Part shown: positions 59,728 to 64,000 of the stretch, one piece after another
Position numbering within the stretch: the stretch's first letter is position 1
How the letters are laid out: each line of letters opens with the position of its first letter
Source: Planococcus sp. CP5-4_YE
GTDB taxonomy: Bacteria; Bacillota; Bacilli; Bacillales_A; Planococcaceae
Direction: 5' to 3'
Assembly (NCBI RefSeq): GCF_019042655.1
Contig: NZ_JAHPZO010000001.1
Location: 248,001-312,000 of the forward strand
DNA length: 64,000 nt
Program-made: the position numbers and the translations under genes
The notes under the pieces: generated by a model
The model's database searches: none
What the model saw: the letters and a program-made list of their open reading frames with translations, nothing else
Told to the model about the DNA's origin: nothing

Positions 59728-60390
59728 TTAGTCGGCGATGCGCGTGACTTGCGTAATATTCGGCAACTCGCGCAATTCGCCCATCACTTCTTGATCGACT
59801 GTCTGATCGACTTCGATGACCATCAACGCCATATCCCCGCGTTCTTTGCGGGAAACTTCCATATGGCCGATGTTGATGTCGTATTTATATAAACAATTCG
59901 CTACATTTGCGATACAGCCGGAGCGGTCGTCATGGACGACGAGAATCGCCGGGTGGTTGCCGGATAGCCTGAGTGGGAACCCGTTCAGTTCCGTAATTTC
60001 GATCTTGCCGCCGCCGATGGAAATCCCCATCATCGACATTTCGGATTTTTCATCTCCGATGACGATGCGCGCCGTATTCGGATGATCGACATTTCCTGTT
60101 TCTGCGATGAATTCATAGCTCATGCCGAGCTTTTCCGCTTCTTCAAAAGCGGTTTTGATGCGTTCATCGAAGGTATCATAATCCAATAAACCACCGACGA
60201 TCGCAACGTCCGTCGAGTGTCCTTTATAAGTCTCGGCAAAAGAACCGTATAAATGAATCCTAGCCCATTTCGGCTGACGGCCAAATAAATCCCGTGCCAC
60301 CCTGCCGATGCGTGCGGCCCCCGCTGTATGCGAAGATGATGGCCCAATCATTACCGGGCCGATTATATCAAAAACAGATTTGAACTTCAT
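59728..60390 (-). CDS. sdaAB: L-serine dehydratase, beta chain
   Basis: Second subunit of the two-chain enzyme. 220 residues from ATG 60390 (after GAGGGG), with the signature IGPSSSHTAGAARIG and a C-terminal ACT domain (residues about 145-220) for amino-acid sensing. A GTG five codons earlier is part of the ribosome site. Confidence 0.95.
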   Translation of the reverse strand: MKFKSVFDIIGPVMIGPSSSHTAGAARIGRVARDLFGRQPKWARIHLYGSFAETYKGHSTDVAIVGGLLDYDTFDERIKTAFEEAEKLGMSYEFIAETGNVDHPNTARIVIGDEKSEMSMMGISIGGGKIEITELNGFPLRLSGNHPAILVVHDDRSGCIANVANCLYKYDINIGHMEVSRKERGDMALMVIEVDQTVDQEVMGELRELPNITQVTRIAD

Positions 60391-60421
60391 GCTCAAACCC
60401 CTCACTTTCCGTGTCGTATAA

Positions 60422-60438
60422 TTTCATTTTACATGAAA
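60422..60438. repeat. 17-bp palindrome on the sdaAB -10
   Basis: TTTCATTTTACATGAAA, with perfect 6-bp arms, covers the -10 TAAAAT. It differs by one base from the copy upstream of asp23. Confidence 0.7.
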
Positions 60439-60454
60439 AGCACCGTGGAAACAA
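60426..60454 (-). promoter_or_regulatory. sdaAB-sdaAA-recG promoter
   Basis: TTGTTT, a 17-base spacer and TAAAAT in the 160-base spacer after the fakA terminator. Apart from the palindrome nothing else was seen there. Confidence 0.55.
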
Positions 60455-60550
60455 AGATAATAAAGCGCATACATTGTTTTAATCGTGGGCTTTTCCAACT
60501 ACTCATCAAAGCTTTTCTTGTTAGGAGCCATTTTGCACTTTTCTATTGTG

Positions 60551-60597
60551 GAAAAATAAAAAAGCGGAAGCCCGGTGTCTTGTTCCCGGACCTCCGC
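60551..60597 (-). terminator. Terminator after fakA
   Basis: GCGGAGGTCCGG pairs with CCGGGCTTCCGC (two mismatches), then TTTTTTATTTTT on the minus strand. Confidence 0.88.
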
Positions 60598-60603
60598 CTA
60601 ACA

Positions 60604-62256
60604 TTATTCAACTGCGAGAATATATGGATAAAGCGGCTGCTTGCCGTTGTGGATTTCCACTTCGACGTCGCCGTTCAAAGATTCGATGAATGAACCGAGC
60701 TTTTCGGCATCCGCCTCACTGACATCCTCGCCAAAGAGGATCGTGACAATCTCTGCATCAGCATCGACCAGCTTTTTGCATAATTCTTCTGTGACTTTTT
60801 CAAGGCTTTCATCCGACACGACAATCTTGCCTTCTGAAATTCCCATGAAATCGTCTTTCTTGATGGAGACGCCGTCAATCGATGTATCGCGCACTGCAAA
60901 AGTCACCGACCCCGACTTGACGTGCTTGATTGCATCCCCCATCGCTTGTTGGTTGTCTGCGACGGCGGCTTCCGGATTGAAAGCGAGAAGTGCCGACATG
61001 CCTTGCGGGACATCTTTTGTCGGAACGACGGCTGCTTCGATATCAAGAAGCTCTGCAGCTTGTTCCGCTGCCATGATAATGTTTTTATTGTTCGGCAAAA
61101 TCAGCACGCGCTCTGCGCCGATCGAACGGACCGCATTGACGATATCTTCCGTTGACGGGTTCATCGTCTGGCCGCCTTCGATGACGTAGGAAGCGCCGAT
61201 CGAACGGAGCAATTCCGCTACGCCTTCGCCCATCGCGACCGTGACGATCGCATATGGATGCTTCGCTTCTTCAACTGCCGCAGTCTTTTTATGGCCTTCG
61301 CCGACAATATCGGTATGCTGCTGGCGCATGTTTTCGATCTTCATGCTGATCAGGCTTCCGTATTCCTGGCCGTATGTAAGGACTTTCCCAGGCTCTTCGG
61401 AGTGGATATGGATTTTCGCGATTTCATCATCTGAAATGACCAGAAGTGAATCACCGTAAGCGCTCAAATCTGTCCGGAACGCCGCTTCGTTGAACGAGCG
61501 TTTATCGTCTTCGAATTTGACCATGAATTCCGTGCAATAGCCGAATTCGATATCTTCCGTGTTCATGAAGCCAGCGATGTTCTTATGATGCTCAGCGCTG
61601 ACCAGATCATCCATCGAATTGTCGATATGCTTCTCAGGCAATGCTTCGCCTTTCAATGAGGCAAGGAAGCCTTCATAGACATAGACGAGGCCTTGCCCGC
61701 CGCTGTCGACGACTCCAACTTCCTTTAGCACTGGCAATAGGTCCGGTGTTCTTTCAAGCGATGCTTTCGCTTCAGTGACGACTGCTTCGAACAATACAAT
61801 GATATCGTCCTCACTGTCTGCCAGGCTCATGCCTTTAGCTGCTGCGTCTTTAGCAACCGTCAAAATGGTGCCTTCAACCGGTTTCATAACAGCTTTATAG
61901 GCGGTCTCAACGCCATGTTGCAGCGCTTCCGCCAATTTTTTTGCTGATAGTTCAGGTTCATCAGCGATGAATTTTCCGAATCCACGGAACAATTGGGATA
62001 AAATGACGCCCGAGTTGCCGCGTGCTCCCATCAGCAGGCCTTTCGATAAAGCGCTTGCTGTTTTCCCGATATGTTCTTGGGCATGGGCCTCTGTTTCTTT
62101 AGCGCCCGATGTCATCGATAAATTCATGTTCGTCCCAGTATCGCCGTCCGGCACCGGGAAGACGTTCAATGCATCTACATAATCCGCATTCTGGTATAGA
62201 TGGTGCGAACCCATCTGCACCATCTCAGCGAATTTCACTCCGTTTAATGACTTCAT
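60604..62256 (-). CDS. fakA: Fatty acid kinase catalytic subunit FakA (YloV)
   Basis: Phosphorylates fatty acids bound to FakB proteins so that PlsX/PlsY can use them. 550 residues. N-terminal DhaL domain with VFPVPDGDTGTNMNLSM and GARGNSGVILSQLFRGF, a central domain and a FakB-like C-terminal domain. Linked to asp23 (yloU), as usual. The nearby fapR-plsX cluster fits a lipid role. Confidence 0.94.
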   Translation of the reverse strand: MKSLNGVKFAEMVQMGSHHLYQNADYVDALNVFPVPDGDTGTNMNLSMTSGAKETEAHAQEHIGKTASALSKGLLMGARGNSGVILSQLFRGFGKFIADEPELSAKKLAEALQHGVETAYKAVMKPVEGTILTVAKDAAAKGMSLADSEDDIIVLFEAVVTEAKASLERTPDLLPVLKEVGVVDSGGQGLVYVYEGFLASLKGEALPEKHIDNSMDDLVSAEHHKNIAGFMNTEDIEFGYCTEFMVKFEDDKRSFNEAAFRTDLSAYGDSLLVISDDEIAKIHIHSEEPGKVLTYGQEYGSLISMKIENMRQQHTDIVGEGHKKTAAVEEAKHPYAIVTVAMGEGVAELLRSIGASYVIEGGQTMNPSTEDIVNAVRSIGAERVLILPNNKNIIMAAEQAAELLDIEAAVVPTKDVPQGMSALLAFNPEAAVADNQQAMGDAIKHVKSGSVTFAVRDTSIDGVSIKKDDFMGISEGKIVVSDESLEKVTEELCKKLVDADAEIVTILFGEDVSEADAEKLGSFIESLNGDVEVEIHNGKQPLYPYILAVE

Positions 62257-62274
62257 AACCGATTTTTCCTCCTC

Positions 62275-62637
62275 TTACGGGTTCGTCACACGAACGCCCT
62301 GGACATAAATGTTTACCGCTTTAACCGGCATGCCCAATGTTTTTGTAATTGTATATTTTACTTTGGATTGGACTTGATACGCCACTTCCGAAATTTTCGT
62401 TCCGTAGCTGATGATTACGTACATATCAATGACCAAATCGCCATCTTCCTGGCGCACAAGGACTCCTTTGGCAAAGTTTTCTTTGCGGAGAATGTCCGTG
62501 AGGCCATCGCGGATCTGGTGTTTGGTTGCCATCCCTACGATGCCGTAGCATTCGATTGCAGCGCCGCCGGCTATTTGGGCTATCACATCATTGGAAATAT
62601 CGATTTGACCATATTCATTGTTCAACTCAATCGACAT
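62275..62637 (-). CDS. Asp23/Gls24 family protein YloU
   Basis: 120-residue Asp23-family protein (alkaline-shock protein fold), with IDISNDVIAQIAGGAAIECYG and a conserved VNIYVQGV near the C-terminus. Homologues associate with the membrane and envelope stress, but the exact role is unclear. It forms an operon with fakA, 18 bases apart, and is divergent from rpmB. The locus name is borrowed from B. subtilis yloU. Confidence 0.9.
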   Translation of the reverse strand: MSIELNNEYGQIDISNDVIAQIAGGAAIECYGIVGMATKHQIRDGLTDILRKENFAKGVLVRQEDGDLVIDMYVIISYGTKISEVAYQVQSKVKYTITKTLGMPVKAVNIYVQGVRVTNP

Positions 62638-62668
62638 TAAAATTCCTCCTCGAGTCCTATTTCACTCT

Positions 62669-62685
62669 TTTCATTCTACATGAAA
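62669..62685. repeat. 17-bp palindrome on the asp23 -10
   Basis: TTTCATTCTACATGAAA, perfect 6-bp arms, overlaps the -10 TAGAAT. Sixteen of 17 bases match the sdaAB copy. Confidence 0.7.
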
Positions 62686-62701
62686 GCCCTTTATAAGAAA
62701 A
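62673..62701 (-). promoter_or_regulatory. asp23-fakA promoter
   Basis: TTTTCT, a 17-base spacer and TAGAAT on the minus strand. The -35 is poor; position and the palindrome support it. Confidence 0.45.
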
Positions 62702-62753
62702 GCCAACGTTTTAGCCTGTAAAGGTTTTTTTCTTGAAAGGCTGTGAATTTCAC

Positions 62754-62782
62754 TTGCGCCTGTCTTTTTTCTATGGTAAATT
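62754..62782 (+). promoter_or_regulatory. rpmB promoter
   Basis: TTGCGC, a 17-base spacer and TAAATT with an extended TGG. The remaining 75 bases before rpmB hold a TATAAT near 62820 that could be a second start. Confidence 0.5.
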
Positions 62783-62857
62783 ATTAAAGTATGTGAAACG
62801 AAAAACGAACTGAAATTCTATTATAATTTTCAGCTTCACTTGTGAGGAGGGACTTAC

Positions 62858-63046
62858 ATGCCAAAAGTATGTGCAGTATCTGGACGTAAAGCTCGTGCAG
62901 GAAACAGCCGTTCACACGCGTTGAACTCGACAAAACGTACATGGGGAGCAAACCTTCAAAAAGTTCGCATCCTTGTAGACGGCAAGCCGAAACGTGTATG
63001 GGTTTCCGCGAGAGCATTGAAATCAGGAAAAGTTGAGCGCGTCTAA
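62858..63046 (+). CDS. rpmB: 50S ribosomal protein L28
   Basis: Large-subunit protein and the only plus-strand gene here. 62 residues, with [23 protein letters not shown] and the [23 protein letters not shown] block. A single CAVSG Cys remains, so this is the zinc-free form. ATG follows GAGGAGGG. Confidence 0.97.
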   Translation: MPKVCAVSGRKARAGNSRSHALNSTKRTWGANLQKVRILVDGKPKRVWVSARALKSGKVERV

Positions 63047-63060
63047 ACCGCTCATGAATA

Positions 63061-63097
63061 ATGCCAGGTCTGACATTCGTCAGCCTGGCATTTTTTC
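63061..63097 (+). terminator. Terminator after rpmB, between convergent genes
   Basis: ATGCCAGG/CCTGGCAT with an inner CTGAC/GTCAG extension, followed by TTTTTT on the plus strand. It may also end thiN on the other strand, though T-rich sequence is poor there. Confidence 0.93.
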
Positions 63098-63103
63098 GTG
63101 CGT

Positions 63104-63742
63104 TCAATCTGAACTTTCGATGACGATTAAATGGCCGCCCGTGAATTCAAGCTTGGCATCGTCCAGCAATTCATTGCTGATAAAGCGTGTCGAGCCGAAC
63201 GGAATCCGCTCCTCTGTCACTGGATATTTAACCCCATCTATCGTGAAGCCGCCCACTTCTTCTGCGAACGGATAAAAGGAAACGTATTTGAAAGCTTGAT
63301 CGGCTTCCAGGCGATATGTTCCAGGATCCATGAAACGGATGCGGTTCTGCTTATTCACGATCATGAAATCGATTTTCGGATAGCTTCTTTGGTAGGCAAA
63401 GACGATGTGCAAGGCGGCCATATAATGGTCGAGCCTGCCACCGGTCACGCCGGTGACGATGACAGTGTCCGGGTTGTATTGCATCGCTTTATTCAACGCC
63501 AATTCTGTATCCGATTCATCTTTTTCCGCCGGCGACCGTTCAAGTGACGGAAAAGCCGAGCGGATTTTTGCATACTCGTTGTCTGTCACCGAATCAAAAT
63601 CCCCGACTGCTTCCACCGGTTCGATTCCCAAACTGAGCAATGTCATCACCCCTGCATCCACTCCGATATACGATGCCCCTTCATATGAAGAAAGGTCCGG
63701 CAATTCGTCTGCCGGACCTCCTGCTGTAACTACCACAATCAC
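63104..63742 (-). CDS. thiN: Thiamine diphosphokinase
   Basis: Makes thiamine diphosphate from thiamine and ATP. From GTG 63742 the protein has 212 residues, close to B. subtilis ThiN (214). It overlaps the rpe stop by 4 bases and has AAGGAG about seven bases upstream. TAGGPADELPDLSS and GDFDSVT are family motifs. The longer frame up to 63853 would lie inside rpe. Confidence 0.95.
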   Translation of the reverse strand: MIVVVTAGGPADELPDLSSYEGASYIGVDAGVMTLLSLGIEPVEAVGDFDSVTDNEYAKIRSAFPSLERSPAEKDESDTELALNKAMQYNPDTVIVTGVTGGRLDHYMAALHIVFAYQRSYPKIDFMIVNKQNRIRFMDPGTYRLEADQAFKYVSFYPFAEEVGGFTIDGVKYPVTEERIPFGSTRFISNELLDDAKLEFTGGHLIVIESSD

Positions 63743-64000
63743 GAGATAACTCCTTGCCCCGCTTTTTTGATTGCCTGCAGAGCTTGTGTGCGGTCTTGTT
63801 TGCCAAAAATGGCAGAACCGGCCACAAAAATATTCGCCCCTGCTTGAGCGCACGGAACAATCGTTTCTTCATTGATGCCGCCGTCGATCTGGATATCGAC
63901 AGACAAGCCCTTTTCGTTAATCAGTTGCGACAATGCCGCAACTTTCGGCACCACCGAATGGATGAACTTCTGTCCGCCAAAGCCAGGGTTAACGGTCATA
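63739..64000 (-). CDS. rpe: Ribulose-phosphate 3-epimerase, C-terminal part (cut by window edge)
   Basis: Pentose-phosphate-pathway enzyme interconverting ribulose 5-phosphate and xylulose 5-phosphate. Only the last 87 codons are inside the window. MTVNPGFGGQKFI and VDIQIDGGINEET, the phosphate-binding and active-site parts, are clear. The gene reads out of the window edge, so the Met at 63999 is internal. Confidence 0.95.
   Translation of the reverse strand, partial: MTVNPGFGGQKFIHSVVPKVAALSQLINEKGLSVDIQIDGGINEETIVPCAQAGANIFVAGSAIFGKQDRTQALQAIKKAGQGVIS

Noticed and set aside
62784-63107. 107-codon minus-strand frame opposite rpmB
   Set aside because: Antisense to the certain L28 gene and spanning its terminator.

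Overview
The window is a housekeeping stretch of a low-to-mid GC Gram-positive chromosome (GC high 40s by eye, not computed). It encodes 61 protein genes. All are on the minus strand except rpmB, so transcription runs from high to low coordinates. The order follows the Bacillus subtilis rpe-thiN-rpmB ... pnp ... spoIIIE segment very closely. The closest fit I can infer is a member of the Planococcaceae (Planococcus/Planomicrobium-like). That rests on protein similarity recalled from memory, the lepB gene between rplS and rbgA, and the loss of spore genes. It is an inference, not a database result.

Layout from high to low coordinates. 64000-62275: rpe (cut by the window edge), thiN, divergent rpmB, and asp23-fakA. 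60390-56780: sdaAB-sdaAA-recG. 56690-53162: fatty-acid and phospholipid genes fapR-plsX-fabD-fabG-acpP under a FapR operator. 53022-43527: rnc-smc-ftsY, ylxM-ffh, rpsP-khpA, rimM-trmD and rplS. 43343-38870: lepB-rbgA-rnhB and sucCD. 38724-37009: an unrecognised membrane-anchored protein and dprA. 36899-29702: topA-trmFO, then xerC-hslV-hslU-codY. 29444-26393: rpsB, tsf, pyrH-frr. 26240-16015: uppS-cdsA-dxr-rseP, proS, polC. 15888-10688: rimP-nusA-rnpM-ylxQ-infB-ylxP-rbfA. 10595-1: truB-ribF, rpsO, pnp, an M16 peptidase, asd, rnjB and the N-terminal 557 codons of an FtsK/SpoIIIE translocase.

The genes serve translation (ribosomal proteins, ribosome and tRNA maturation factors, initiation and elongation factors), RNA decay (PNPase, RNase J2, RNase III), chromosome replication and segregation (PolC, TopA, SMC, XerC, FtsK), protein targeting (Ffh, FtsY, LepB), envelope lipids (FapR regulon, UppS, CdsA, Dxr, RseP) and global nutrient control (CodY). 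Compared with B. subtilis, the flagellar block between codY and rpsB, spoVFAB and dapGA around asd, and tepA are absent. This points to a non-sporulating lineage with relocated or lost motility genes.

No mobile element, CRISPR array, tRNA or rRNA gene was seen. The most interesting signals are regulatory. The rpsB and rplS leaders share a 10-nt motif, and each has a long perfect inverted repeat whose outer arm lies in the promoter. Two near-identical 17-bp palindromes sit on the -10 elements of sdaAB and asp23-fakA. Two promoters (xerC, fapR) are built into the terminator of the gene upstream. Two similar hairpins flank proS. The nusA operon has a promoter-proximal terminator. Spacers between genes are short, and none exceeds 300 bases.
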